From Cyprinodon diabolis (taxonomy: Eukaryota; Chordata; Actinopteri; Cyprinodontiformes; Cyprinodontidae): 64,000 nt of DNA. Both the position numbers and the translations under genes were made by a program. Positions 19,546 to 31,714 of the stretch are shown in pieces. The notes below the pieces were generated by a model. That model was not told the origin of the DNA. It saw only the letters and a program-made list of their open reading frames with translations, and searched no databases. The stretch is from assembly GCA_030533445.1 (NCBI GenBank), contig CM060064.1:5472379-5536378 (forward strand). Direction: 5' to 3'. Positions within the stretch are counted from its first letter, which is position 1. Each line of letters begins with the position of its first letter.

Positions 19546-21055
19546 ACAAAAAACATTATACTATGTGTCAATTACTGTTTAAAATGACCTATGCCCTCTG
19601 TAGCAATAAAATTCCCTTATTGTGCACTACATCTTTTTTAATTAGACATTTATTTAACATGAAAAGTCAGCACTGAGATTAAGAATCTCTTTTTAATTCA
19701 AATATCTGGAAATTTGAATATTATATATATGTCAATATAAAGTTAATCAATAAGTTATTGTGGGGACATGTGATCAACCTTGAAACACTATTGGTTTCAA
19801 TCAGACATTGATGTTTGGATCATGCAGTTAAGATTTAATGTTTAAAAAGAAACAAATGAAAATAACAAAGAGCCACAGCTTAATTCTACTTCAACAGAGA
19901 CAGAAATATCCAGATAGAATGGTGCAGATGGGCATGCGGCTAGACAGCATGATAGAAGGCGGATAGACCGACAAAAGCAGAGTGAGGTGAGTGCCAGGTA
20001 AGCAGACTGCTTATAATCTGTCACGTCACACACAGCATGGAACAGGAAGGTCCTCTGCCACTGCAGTCACACAAACACCAAATACTTTCTCTGTAAATGT
20101 CACTAATGTCAGCGTGTTTTACATTGCAAGCTCACTTCTAATATTTTCTTATTAAAGAACCTGAGTATTTTTTTAAATTAACTTTGATATGAGATTTAAA
20201 AATCATTGAAATAGCCTAGCTATATCCCTGTTATAATAGTTATTTATATTACAGTGAGACTATTATTTCTACATTGCGTCATGTTTGTATCAGTGTGTTC
20301 AGATTTCACAATTTATAAAAAGTTATACATACAGATCCTTCTTCATTTGATTTATTCATTCTTTATTGTTCACAATCCCCCCAAAAGTTAACCACTGAAT
20401 TAGTACAATGCTGACAATAGCACATAAGTAAAATGTTCTGATGTTTTGAAATATGTTATGTGCAAATTTGCGTCCATTGAAATAAAGGGAGAATTTTAAA
20501 AATATTGTTCTGCTGCAGCTCTTCAGATTCCTTTAAATCTCCAGACTGAAACAGTAAAAATGTCCCTTTTAAAGATGTGGTGGAGAGGTAACACAATGAA
20601 GGAGCAAACATTCAGTTTGAAGCTGCTGACAAAATCTCTCAAAGCCCTGAGAGATGTGCTGGGGAAGAGCATGCAGCCCCCTGGTGGCAATAAGCTCATT
20701 CTAGCCTGAATGACAAATAAATAACACTTTCATGTCTGTATGCAAGTGTGTCTAGTGTTCCTCTTGCAAACCCAAAAAATAATGTCACAGTTTCAGAACA
20801 GTTTGCAATACAGGTCAGCAGTGCTCTGCAAAAACTAGTAACACACCGATACAGGCGATGTGACTCTCCTTATATAATACATCCTCCTGAAGTGCTTAAA
20901 AGTGTGGGCCATCATTTTTGGTTTAACCAACTCTACAGCATATCCACAGGCTAGGGAGAACTTTCAGTAGTTCCAATGTTGAATAGATCTGATTCTTAAT
21001 GTCCCTAACAGATTGCTTTGCTCTAAATCTTTAGGATTACTAGTGGTTCTTAGAA
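19546..21055. other. No gene recognised
   Basis: AT-rich spacer with no supported coding or repeat feature. Confidence 0.4.
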
Positions 21056-21059
21056 TTTC

Positions 21060-21800
21060 TTAAAGAAGAAAGAGAGAAAGATCTTTCATTTATAGGCTCC
21101 TCTCCTGTGGAACCAACTACCAGTTATAGTCCATGTGGCAGACAGCCTGTCTACTTTTAAGACAAGTCTTAACTTTCATTTTTCATAAAGCTTATATTGA
21201 ATATTAAGTTTATTTCTATAGCTCCAATTCACAACACAGTCATCTCAAGGCAATTTACAGTTCACCAGATCATCCAGTCAAATTGATTTAAAGTTTTCTA
21301 TCTAAGGAAAACCAGTTGATTGCATCGACTCATTGACTCTTCAGCAATCCCTCACACTAAGCATGCTTGTAGCGACAGAGGAGAGGAAAAACTCCCTTTT
21401 AACAGGAAGAAACCTCCAGCAGAACCAGGCTCAGTGTGAGCAGCCATCTGCTGAGGCCGACTGGGGTTCAGTGGGAAAGAAGCAGAGATACAAAAGGCAA
21501 CTGTAAAAGGCCATTTTGTATGTCTACTTCTTTTTTGTATGTCTGCTTCTTTCTCCTTGAACCCCAGGCAGCCTCAGCAGATGGCAACTAACACTAAGCC
21601 GGGTTGTGTTGCAGGTTTCTTCCTGTTAGAAGGGAGTTTTCCTCTCCACTGTCACTCACAAGAATGCTTAGTGTAAGGAATTGCAAAGAAAACTTTGAAT
21701 CAATCTGACTGGATAAGCTGGTCGAAAAATTCTCTGTGAAGTGCCTTGAGATGACATGCTGTTAATTGGCGCTATATAGATAAACTGAATTGAAACTGAA
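21060..21800 (+). mobile_element. L2/Rex-like LINE 3' end with palindromic 3' UTRs
   Basis: 21080-21190 is a degraded coding end (CTCCTGTGGAACCAACTACC). About 21195-21500 is the family 3' UTR on the minus strand, and 21540-21800 is the same 3' UTR on the plus strand with the GAATT-type tail. The arrangement repeats that at 2033-3240: two family 3' ends facing each other inside one locus. Confidence 0.7.
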
Positions 21801-22171
21801 CTGAACACATGCAGGCAGAGGAAATGAAAGTTCTATTTCAGTAGCAATAGGAAAAGAACAGAATACCAACACCATTAAAACTCTATTGTTGCCTGATTGA
21901 GCAGCAGATATCAGCAGCAAAGTCGTAGGCGCATGCAAAATTGAAATAATTTTTCATGATTACCCATTTAGAGCTTGACAACTGTTATTTTATCTGATAA
22001 AAATGTTTTCTAACTGCAAGCAGAATACCATTATCTGAGAAGCTGCATGCCTTGAATCCAATTCCACAAAAAACTCTATAATAATCCCTAAGAAAGAATA
22101 AATGTTGTAACTCATCAAGTGTTTTCTTCAAATAGAAATGTTAATGGCTGGATGGTTGGGAGAGGATAATG

Positions 22172-22663
22172 ATTTAAAGCGTAGGTCTTCAACAGGGGGT
22201 CCGTGACCCCTAGGGGGTCCACGGAGGTACTGCATGGGGGTCGCAAAAGTTTTGGTTGATAACACTCTTTTTTTTTATATTCCCCCCAGCAATTTTTCCA
22301 CTAATTGAAATGTCTTTAAATACACATAAACATGAATTAAACACACTGTATTAAACAGATAAATGGAGGCAGAAGATGTCTTTCAGTCATCAATACACAC
22401 ATTCAGCTACACACAGGAACTCTTTCAAGCTGGGCACCGTTTCATTCACAACACCTGTCCCATCAACCAGGAATCAGAAATACTTTAATAATCCCAGGGT
22501 GAAATTACTTCCGTTACACGACTCCATCTGTAATAGAGTGACTATAGGACCAGTTTGATATAACACAATTTCATTCAATATATATAATTAGGGGGTCCCC
22601 TCCATCTCACCATCAGTTTGGGGGTCCTTGTCCTGGAAAACGTTGAAGACCCCTGATTTAAAG
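22172..22663. mobile_element. Short hAT-type non-autonomous element with 8-bp target duplication
   Basis: ATTTAAAG flanks both sides (22172-22179 and 22656-22663). The inverted ends read CGTAGGTCTTCAAC on the left and CAGGGGTCTTCAAC inwards from the right, close to the CAGGGGTC-type ends of vertebrate Charlie-like hATs. Subterminal GGGGTCC motifs repeat on both sides. There is no transposase. Confidence 0.8.
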
Positions 22664-25020
22664 CTTATTAATATATATGGTTGCCTTTATGTTGAGACAT
22701 ATAGACCTACCCTAAAGGCAAGTTGGGTGAATTTCAAAAATAAATTAAAATAGTATGGTTGGAAACCTTTACCAGTTAAACTCTAATTAACACTGTTCAA
22801 TAGATTTATCATATAATTAGGCCTTCATCTTAAATTGGCTGATGTTCTAACCTGAAATGTAATTATTTGCCTGTAGTAAGGAAAGCGCTGCATGGCATAC
22901 ACATCTACTGTCTTTAGTCTACGTCCAACTACCTCCAGCATTACTAGTGAAGTACTACAGGGGTGTGGCTTGCCAATGTGTGCTTCCTTCCAGCTGGTAA
23001 AATTATCAGAAAGGTTGGTAGAAGTTCCCACTAATTGTATAATTTATATGTTGCTGTTATGCTAATGATACCCAGCCATATTTGTCTATTTCTCTTAAAT
23101 GAATCAATCAATTAGTAGGTGAATTTCACACATGTTCAAGCTATAAAAAAAATCTGTATTATTAAAATGCTTCTTTGAATTTAAGACAAGCAATAGGTTG
23201 CCATTTTTGTTGTAAAGTCAATGGAAAAGAATGTGTATAGTCAGTCTCTCATTCTGAATAGCAATACATTAACTTTTGTAATCAGGAAATTCATAAAATA
23301 CATTCATCCAAAAATTATTTAAATAAAATAGACGTGGTAAAAATTGCTTTTACATGTGTACCTAATAAAAAAAAAAGTAGTTTACTGTATTGCAGAATAC
23401 TTACTTTATTAAAAATATTATGAAGTAGTGTAACTCGTCGGTTGCTGGTTACTCTATTCATCATAAGTAATATCAAGCAGTAAAGAACAAGCTTGTCCTG
23501 TACAAAAATTCATTCCTGTACAATTTTAGTACTTAAGCTTCATTTTTTTTAATGTTACTTTATTTGTGGGTTCTTCTGTTTTTTTTTTTATGTCAAATAA
23601 AGAGACAGAATAAAAAACACATTTTGGGTTTATTTTATCTGAATTTCTTATTCTATAAGTTGTCAGAGTTTTTATTCTATAATGTTATATATGTTGTACT
23701 TAATTCTTTATTACACCAGAATTAAGATTTTTTTTTACTTAAGATTTTACAAATAGTAAATCTAATGATCACTTTTCTGTTTTTTGACCAAACACTTTTT
23801 TATTCAGGAGTTTCTTAGATAGTATTTAGTTTTTTATATTACTACCTTTCACTGTTATTTATAGAAAATATTTTTTTAATTATGCTGCAATTACTTGAGT
23901 ACAAATTATTGGTACTTCATAACTCAAAGGTAGCAGTGGTTGGGATCAAACTTATTAAAGCACTTCATTGACTATCCTAAAGTTAAACATTAAATCCCAA
24001 AAAATATGTAGTTGGTTTTCTCATTTAAATTTTTTTTTAAGTTTTCTCTTGTAAATCTTTCATTCTGATCTTGTCTTTTTCTCTTCTGTATCTTGATTAT
24101 TCTAAGTAATAAAACAACAATTAATCTTAAAAGTGACATACATTTGACTAACATGACTGAAAGATATTTTTTTAAGCAAAAATTTCCAGAAACAAAATGA
24201 TAGCATCAAATAATCTACTTCTGTTTTAATACATGGCAGTGTTTCTTTGCAACAACTGAAGACAGAAGGGGGTTAAATAGAGCGAGTGCAACACAGAGGA
24301 AAGACATGGTTCTGTAGGAAGAGTGTAGGTGTTCAACCCCCTTACAAGATAAAGATGGGTCTTAAAACCCCCACATCAGCCACACTTGACATGCTCCTGC
24401 AACAACGTCTTCTAATGCAGCTTATTGTTAGTTTTAAGCTTGGAGAGGCTCCATTATGAAGGTTCAATTTGCAAATCAGGAATGTTTGGATGTCTTGGCC
24501 CGATATCCTAGGATGTCTGGTGTTACCTGAAGGTCCAGACAATGAGCCAATCAGTAACAGTTTCCAAAGAAAATACAACACAACAACAGGAAAAGGATCT
24601 CTATTGGTTCCTCCTGGTGGTGGAGTGGTCTTTTTTTTTTTTTTTTAAACTGAATTCACGTTTGAGCTTGAGAGGTTTTGTGAGATTTCCTTTCTGATAT
24701 CTAGTTTTCTCTTTGTTTGTTGTGCTAGCCGTGTGTCTACACCACAACAACAAGGATCACACATTTTCTTATCTCTTAATGTCATAGGGAAGTCATATTT
24801 AAATGTCAAATAATTCTGCCTTAAACATGTCTATAAACGTACTCTTTATCAGACTATATTGTCCAAAAATTTTGAAAATTTCTATTTAAAAAAACATCCT
24901 GTCTTAAAATCTGTGGCGTGCTTTTGTTATCTTATAAAGGCCGGTTAGTTATACGTCAGCGTGAACACCTAATTTTGGCCAATCATATATCAACAGTCAT
25001 CTGTCAATCAAATTTTTTGG
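22664..25020. other. No gene recognised
   Basis: Very AT-rich, with homopolymer runs including a long T tract near 24630. Nothing coding is supported. Confidence 0.4.
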
Positions 25021-25547
25021 TCATAGCGTTACTAACGCCGTTACCTTGTTTTAGTAACGAGTAATCTAACTAATTACTTTGACTGTAACTATAACGCAGT
25101 TACCATTGCAGACACCCCGTTACTGCGCGAAACTTTAATGAACCTTTTTTCATGATAGGACTCGTGCGCGCCTTGTCATGAGAGAGGGGAGGATGAGAAT
25201 GGCTGATGTATAGTGAGATTCCGTCTGTCAGTTGGGTAGGTGGGTGTTTCTGCTGGTGGGTGTTAAAGTACATCACACACAGAGAGATGGAGAGTGAGGA
25301 TGACTCCGGCAGCAAAACAGCGTTTTCCAGATTGAAATACCGGTGTTATGTCGACCTGCGTTTTCCCATCACATACGGTTTCCCCTGCATCTCCACACAG
25401 CGCAGGCGGTACGATTCACCACGCAAGCGACAGGAAACGCGCATGCTCGCTAAAGGCGCGCAACAGTACCCCTTTGCTCGCGCCACAGGAGAACTATGGA
25501 GAGCGTGAATGATCAAATGATAGCCTATATGGAGAAAGGGAGAAATC

Positions 25548-25619
25548 TGGATGGATGGATGGATGGATGGATGGATGGATGGATGGATGGATGGATGGAT
25601 GGATGGATGGATGGATGGA
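25548..25619 (+). repeat. (GGAT)n microsatellite
   Basis: About 17 GGAT units in the second hAT copy, at the same place as 14142-14208. Confidence 0.9.
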
Positions 25620-25724
25620 CACTCTGCCTTTTCAACCTACTGTATTTTTTATTTTAAACATTATTTGATGGCCTTTGTGGCAGGGATGGAGATCCATATT
25701 TTATGTCACACACAGAGTATAGAT

Positions 25725-25866
<142 letters not shown>

Positions 25867-26264
25867 GTTGCAGTATCTATAACAACCCAAACACACTGGA
25901 TTTCAGAATTAGACATCCCCAGTTATTAATTTCATATACTCACCAGATCTGAATGCCCTGTTAAAAAACTTCACATCCCCTGATGTCATTTACGTTGAGT
26001 TGCAATAAATGCAAAACTCTCTGCAGGTTCTTGTCTTTGTCGTCCGCTCTATTCAGCTGGCTTTTGAAACACACGGCGAGAAGGTGGGGGCTGGGTGGTG
26101 AAGGTTACGGGGGCGAGAAACGCAAAAATAACGCAATAATTACTTTTACTAGTAACTAGTTACTTTTATGGTGGAGTAACTCAGTTAGTAACTCAGTTAC
26201 TTTTTGGGAGAAGTAACTAATAACTATAACTAATTACTTTTACAAAGTAACGTGCCCAACACTG

Positions 26265-26713
26265 GTTGCTAACTGGTTAGTAAGATGCTTCAGAGAAACA
26301 ACCAACAACCAAACTTGCTTGTAAATCTTCCGCCAGAATAATCCCGCCCCCTTGATAACGGACCAATCACATTCAATTTATTCACTCGTGTAAAGCTGTG
26401 CACCACTCGGATGAATTCGGAAATGCAACAGTTGGAACAGCCGCTTCACTACGACCTTAAGTTTTAAACTCAGCTGAGCATCTTGCCATGTCAACCAGGC
26501 TTTAGTAGAGTTGGAAGGTCTAGTGCTTAAAGAAGTGCTCATGGCAGACCGACTGTTGAGCACATGATGTCAACTGTGCTGTATGCGTACCTATGCTACT
26601 AAGGTAGCCAGTACTTCATTAAAGATTTTTTTTTAAGGCATGAAACATTTTGAAATATCACTGAAGAGTGTTTTTTTCTAAATCTTTTCTTTAAAAGAAC
26701 CGTGGCCAAAAAC
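26265..26713. other. No gene recognised
   Basis: Spacer between the hAT copy and the foldback element. Confidence 0.4.
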
Positions 26714-27596
26714 TTAAAGGAATGGTACACCCAAAACATGAATAGCCTTCATTTTCTACTCACCCCCATGCTGAACAACACTCTGGAGTACTTTTTTGAT
26801 ATCTCAAATGCATCTGGAGATCTGGGAGGCTTCTTGCTGTCTGCTGACATTCAAATAATGGAGGTCTATGGTGCCCGAGGCAGAAATGTCCATAAAAGTC
26901 CACAAAAAACGTGTCGATATTCCTCCATACTGCTCGTCCAATGTATTCCAAGTGTCCTGAGTGGGTAGCGTCCATAATTTACTCGAAACAAAGTCATTTA
27001 GAATGTTTTTAGAGCATAGACAGTAGTGTATAGGATTTCCTAAAAGCGTGCCCCTGCGAGTTCACGAGCACATGCTCTTGATAATGCAAGCGTAGAAGAA
27101 GAAATGTGCTGTTTACCTGTGCAAAGAAAGAAACAACGAAAGAAAAATGTCTGAGGACTTCAGTGTTGAGGAAGAGCATGAGTTCTTTGCCGAGCTGAAG
27201 GCGCACTTTCATCTGGTTTGGTCTGCCGCGGTTTCCGTAGGCTCGTGAACTCGCAGGGGGGCGCTTTTAGGAAATCCTATACACTACTGTTTATGCTCTA
27301 AAAACATTCTAAATGACTTCGTTTCGAGTAAATTATGGACCCTACCCACTCAGGACACTTGGAATACATTGGACGAGCATTATGGAGGAATATTGACACG
27401 TTTTTTGTGGACTTTTATGGACCTTTCTGCCTCGGGCACCATAGACCTCCATTATTTGAATGTCAGCAGACAGTAAGAAGCCTCCCAGATCTCCAGATGC
27501 ATTTGAGATATCAAAAAAGTACTCCAGAGTGTTGTTCAGCATGGGGGTGAGTAGAAAATGAAGGCTAATCATGTTTTGGGTGTACTATTCCTTTAA
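26714..27596. mobile_element. Foldback DNA element with 356-bp inverted arms and TTAA ends
   Basis: The left arm (26714-27069) and right arm (27241-27596) are reverse complements of equal length with few mismatches, around a 171-bp spacer. The ends read TTAAAGGAATGGTACACCC, close to the TTAAAGGGATAGTTCACCC ends of common fish elements. TTAA lies at both outer edges, as in piggyBac or Kolobok elements. The arms carry mirror-image open frames that are not genes. The close arm identity suggests recent formation or ongoing arm homogenisation. Confidence 0.85.
27147..27248 (+). CDS. Small open frame in the foldback spacer, unknown
   Basis: A 33-residue acidic frame, MSEDFSVEEEHEFFAELKAH onward, begins after an A-rich stretch and ends just inside the right arm. 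No family is recognised. It could be a remnant first exon of the autonomous parent's protein, or chance. Confidence 0.2.
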   Translation: MSEDFSVEEEHEFFAELKAHFHLVWSAAVSVGS

Positions 27597-28287
27597 GGGT
27601 CGGTGTCCTGCAGCTTTTAGATGTGTCCCATCCTATACTCACCTGAATCAAATGGCTAACTAGCTCATTAGCAGCTGCTCAATCCCTAAACCTCAAACAG
27701 AAAGGAGACATATCTTGGAAGTGCGTAATAAATGCTTCCTAGCCTCTGTGCAGTTAGCCTCTTAACATTTCTAGCTGATGGGAGGAGCTACAAGGTTGCC
27801 CATATTCCTTTGCAGGATGTATAGGCAAAGCTCACCTCACAGAGTTGAACAAATATACATTATTTCTTCCTTTTTGTGTGACAAATGCTAATGTACACAG
27901 TTTCATATGTTTTAGGTTTTAAAACAGAGATCTTCAGCCGTTCGCTATATTTGGGCAACTTTTGTTGTTGTTTTAAGTTCATGTCAATAGATTGAGTCCC
28001 AATTTGAACAGTATCAGTCATGTGTTTGTCTGTTGCCTAATGAGGACTGTAGGGCTGAAGGCTTTCCGGATTCAGCCCTACAAGCCATTTTAATTTATGC
28101 GTGACAAAGCAGAGACACATCAAAAAGGTGAAGGACTCTGGAGCTTGAGGGCAGGAATTGAGGAAGCCTGATTTAGGGGATTCCTTTGGTATTCACAGAA
28201 TCCCAGACATTTCAACTGTGGTATTAGCCCCAAGAATGCTCCCTTATAGGTCTTGGCAGAGGCTACACGGCTATTTCTTCATCAAAG

Positions 28288-28326
<39 letters not shown>

Positions 28327-29025
28327 ACGAACAGTAACATAAACTGGCCTCCGGCAGCCTCCATCAACCTGCATTATCCTGCATCAACTCACATTCAAAA
28401 AACAAAATCCTACATCAGCCTACACCAACCCACATTCACTGAGTCATTACATGGGAGAAACAAAATCTCACGCCTAATTTAGTGCTGCTGCCTAGTAACA
28501 GGTAGTTTATTTTTATCATTAGAGAAGTCTGAAAAAATGTTTTTATGGGATGTAATGGCACATTGCATGCACTCATAAAGGAAAGACATTTCCACTTCAT
28601 AATATAAGTCTTGAAACTTTAATTCATGTTAACTCATTTACAGACTGACACACCATATATTTAACATCATTGCTGCAAGGCACCAGGATGCAGCTCCCAC
28701 TCTCGTGTGGTTAATTCAAGCTTCTCTTGTTAAATTTTGAATATTGCTCCATTTTTTTCAGTTTGGTGAACAACATAAACATAAAATGCAAATCCAACGG
28801 GTTTCCTCTTCTCTATTTCATACAAAGAAATAAGACACCAAAGGCCAATCATCACAAGAGCTTTGCAACTGCTTTTAGAACTTTTTGGACAGGGATATAT
28901 GTTCTTAAAATTGATAATTTGCATTTGGTATCTGTTGGAGTATTATAGCCTCAAACTTTCATAATCCACATGGCCTGTTTAGAACCATCAATTTAAATAT
29001 ATATATTCATTCATCTGCAAAGCAG
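27597..29025. other. No gene recognised; CT/CA microsatellite at 28291-28326
   Basis: Spacer with a (CT)n-(CA)n run at about 28291-28326. No supported gene. Confidence 0.5.
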
Positions 29026-29029
29026 CGTG

Positions 29030-29465
29030 ATGGTTTTGGTTCTATTTAAAATTTCTCTTTGACTTTTCATAGTTTATTTCCATTTTGTGTTATTCTAGTT
29101 ATTATTGATTCTATTTGAGTTCTTATGAATTTCTTGTTTGTCCTCTTTTGCCCTCTTGTGTCAGTCTCCTTTCCCCTAGCTATCTTCTAGATTCCTCGGT
29201 CCACACCTGTTCCCAATCAGCTTATTAGCCTGGTTTTTGTTTCTGCCTCCAATATATACATCTCCTGTTCAGTCACTGTTTGCTGTTTCCTCGTTCCGTC
29301 ATTTATTTGCCCTTCTAGTGAGTTTTCTACGATTGCAATATTTTGTAATTTTTGGATTTTGGCTTCTGTTGCCACCTTTTTATATTACGTCTGCAAAAAA
29401 AACCTTCAGCTTCAGTTTCTGCATTTGCTTCCTCCTCTCAGACCTCCACCCAACCTGACAGACAG
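29030..29465 (+). repeat. Solo-LTR-like repeat (related to 41800-42245)
   Basis: Shares an ordered set of T-rich blocks with 41800-42245 (AGTCACTGTTTGCTG / GTGAGTTTTC / TTTTTGGATTTT / CTGCATTTG...TCCTC) and ends ...CCAACCTGACAG. Composition and end resemble LTRs of fish gypsy elements. Left edge uncertain. Confidence 0.35.
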
Positions 29466-29469
29466 ACTT

Positions 29470-30035
29470 CTGTATATAACTGATTGATCTCCAAGCCCCT
29501 CTGGTCGTCTTCAAACAGTTTGAATATGTTTAACTGTTATTTCTAAAGAAAACACAACTGTTATCCTAAAGAGGTTGCCTCTCTGATGCCATCACTGCAT
29601 GTCCCTTTAAGCAAGTGTTTCACTCGATTATTGCCTACGTTCGTTTTATTGATTGATTGATTAATTGACTGTATTGATCTCACAATGTTAATTTACTTAT
29701 TACATTGGCTCAACAATCAAAAAGAAGAAGGTGCCAAAAGGAAGAAAAGGTGCATGGGGTATATACAGTATATACAGCGCTTCCACGTATATATAGTGTA
29801 TGATAGCTGAAGTCTGTTATTTAGCGGGAATATTATACAGGGTTATTGCACATGTTTATAAAATAACCATGTAAACCCACTTGCGTTCAGACATGTGGTG
29901 CTAAACCCACATTAAGCAATATTAAGGCCTCAAGTGGAAGAGTTAGAGTATCCTCGGGTCCTTTTCACAAGTGAGGTAAGAATGGTGAAGAGAGAACTGA
30001 GCAAAAAGGGAAAGCTCTCAATTTACTGGGTGGTC
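29470..30035. other. No gene recognised
   Basis: Spacer. AT-rich with TATATACAG repeats near 29760. Confidence 0.4.
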
Positions 30036-30039
30036 TACA

Positions 30040-30800
30040 TTGATACCCTCACCTATGGTCATGAAATCTGGATCATGACGGAGAGAACGAGTTCTTGGCT
30101 ATAAGCGGCCGAAATTAGCTGTCTCCACTGGGTGGCCCTTAGAGATAGGCTGAGGGGCTTGGTCATTCAAGAGAGGCTTGGAGTAGAGCTGCTTCTCCTC
30201 CACATCAAAAGGAGTCAGCTGAGGTGGCTCTTTGACATCTTTTTTTTTTTATGCGTGTCTATTGTTATGGACATCAGAAATGTTATATTAATCAGGCACT
30301 GTCTGGGGTCACCCTTGTTGTAGTGTGGGGACTTCCCTCCAAAAAGGCCACAGTCAGTGCATACACGTCTGCTGCAGTGTTAATGGTGCTGTTCTGCAGC
30401 GCAGCGTACTATAGCCTATTACTTGATGTGTTAACGGGTCGGGTTGCGGGTTAAATATCAACGGGTCGGGTCGGGTTCGGATTTGAATTGAAGATATCCG
30501 CGGGTGACGGGTCGGGTTCGGTAGTCATCCTAACGGGTACGGGCGGGTGCGGGTTGGTAAAACTCGACCTGTGCAGGACTCTACCCCCAGGGCTCCTCCC
30601 TCTGGAGGTGTTCCAAAGATGTTCCACCAGGAGGAGACCCTGGGGATGACCCAGGACATTATGGAAGGACTATGTCCTCATCTGTCCTGGGAACACCTCT
30701 GGTTCCCCCCAGCAGAGCATGAGGCTGTGTTTGCAGCGGGGGAAGTGTCTGGGTGTCTCTCCTGAGACTGCTGCCCCCACAACCCAGACCCAAATTAAGT
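30040..30800 (+). mobile_element. LINE 3' end (RWLGHL-type ORF2 C-terminus), interrupted
   Basis: 30040-30240 encodes degraded fragments of the end of a fish LINE ORF2 (TYGHEIWIMTERT..., then SQLRWLFDI). 30585-30790 continues with the PRTRW-type region and the GTCTGGGTGTCTCT end. Copies of the same family end at 33783-34290 (minus) and 37195-37340. The two parts are separated by an insertion at 30240-30583. Confidence 0.65.
30240..30583. mobile_element. Insertion in LINE: GGGTCGGG-rich element end
   Basis: Starts with a T-run and ends in repeated CGGGTCGGGTT and GTGCAGGACTCTA, a sequence common at ends of fish hAT-like elements. Only one end is recognisable. Confidence 0.4.
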
Positions 30801-31084
30801 GGCAGAGGTTGAGTAAAAGGCTTCGATGACATAATTTTAGCAACTGAATCTGAAAGTTTTGTGATTTTGACATCTTTAGACCTAAAAGCAGCATTTGAAA
30901 CTGTTTCCCATGGTGTTCTTCTATCCTGTTCGGCACAGGTGCAGTATTAGACTAGTTTTGTTCATACCTGCAAGACAGAGGTTCCTTTGTTCATACAGAA
31001 TACTTTACTTACCTGCACTTACATGCACTTACATGACCCATTGGGTCTAAAGTGGCTGATATATACAAATAAATATATATGTAT

Positions 31085-31285
31085 ATATTTAGTCAGGCAG
31101 ACTAAATCTGGTAACACAACCAACTTGTTTTATCTTCTCAGTCGCTCACACCCGCAGGAGAACGAGCTGTGTAGGCCCCGGCGCGGCTCTGCATCGTCCT
31201 CCGATGAATCTTCGGGAATTTCTGCCAAAACAAAGCAGGCGACGCAAGCTAAATTGGGCTTCCTGGTTTGTGATAAATAAGAGCG
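31085..31285 (+). pseudogene. hAT transposase BED zinc-finger fragment
   Basis: KSGNTTNLFYLLSRSHP matches the second half of a BED finger (NTTNLFYHLKxxHP pattern); the first conserved His position reads Leu. A polar linker (SASSSDESSGISAKTKQATQ) follows, as in ZBED/hAT proteins. The cysteine half is missing. Confidence 0.5.
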
Positions 31286-31499
31286 TCCAAGCGGCACAAG
31301 GACATTACTCATGCTGTAACATGCTTCATAGCAAAGGATATAACTTAAGAGACCTGAGTTATGTTATTAAATACAAAGATATATACAAAGAATAAACTAA
31401 AGGGAGCAGAAAAGTTACCAAAATAAATATAACAAATAAATAAATAGAACACCCTATTTGGGTGGGAATAGTACACCACCAGCTTTTGGTAATTAAAAG

Positions 31500-31714
31500 G
31501 TTGTAGGACTAGCCTACAGTAGGTCCGACGTTGTGGCGTAGTAAGATATATATTGCAGCTCACTTTGGACAAATTCCCTGCACTCATTGTACAGATTTGG
31601 GAGCTTTGTGTTTGAGAAAAACTTTCGGCGCGGAACTTCGTATTGTGGATCCAGAGTGGCGAGCAGCTGTTTGAACCCAGGTTTTTCAACAGCAGACAAC
31701 GGTAGCATATTCAA
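31500..31714 (-). pseudogene. hAT transposase fragment
   Basis: MLPLSAVEKPGFKQLL followed by PRRKFFSNTKLPNLY and YYATTSDLL corresponds to the early catalytic region of ZBED/hAT transposases (D-M-x-P-h-S-x-V-E pattern). It is opposite in orientation to the BED fragment at 31085, so the two were rearranged or come from different insertions. The LINE at 31715 cuts its upstream side. Confidence 0.55.
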
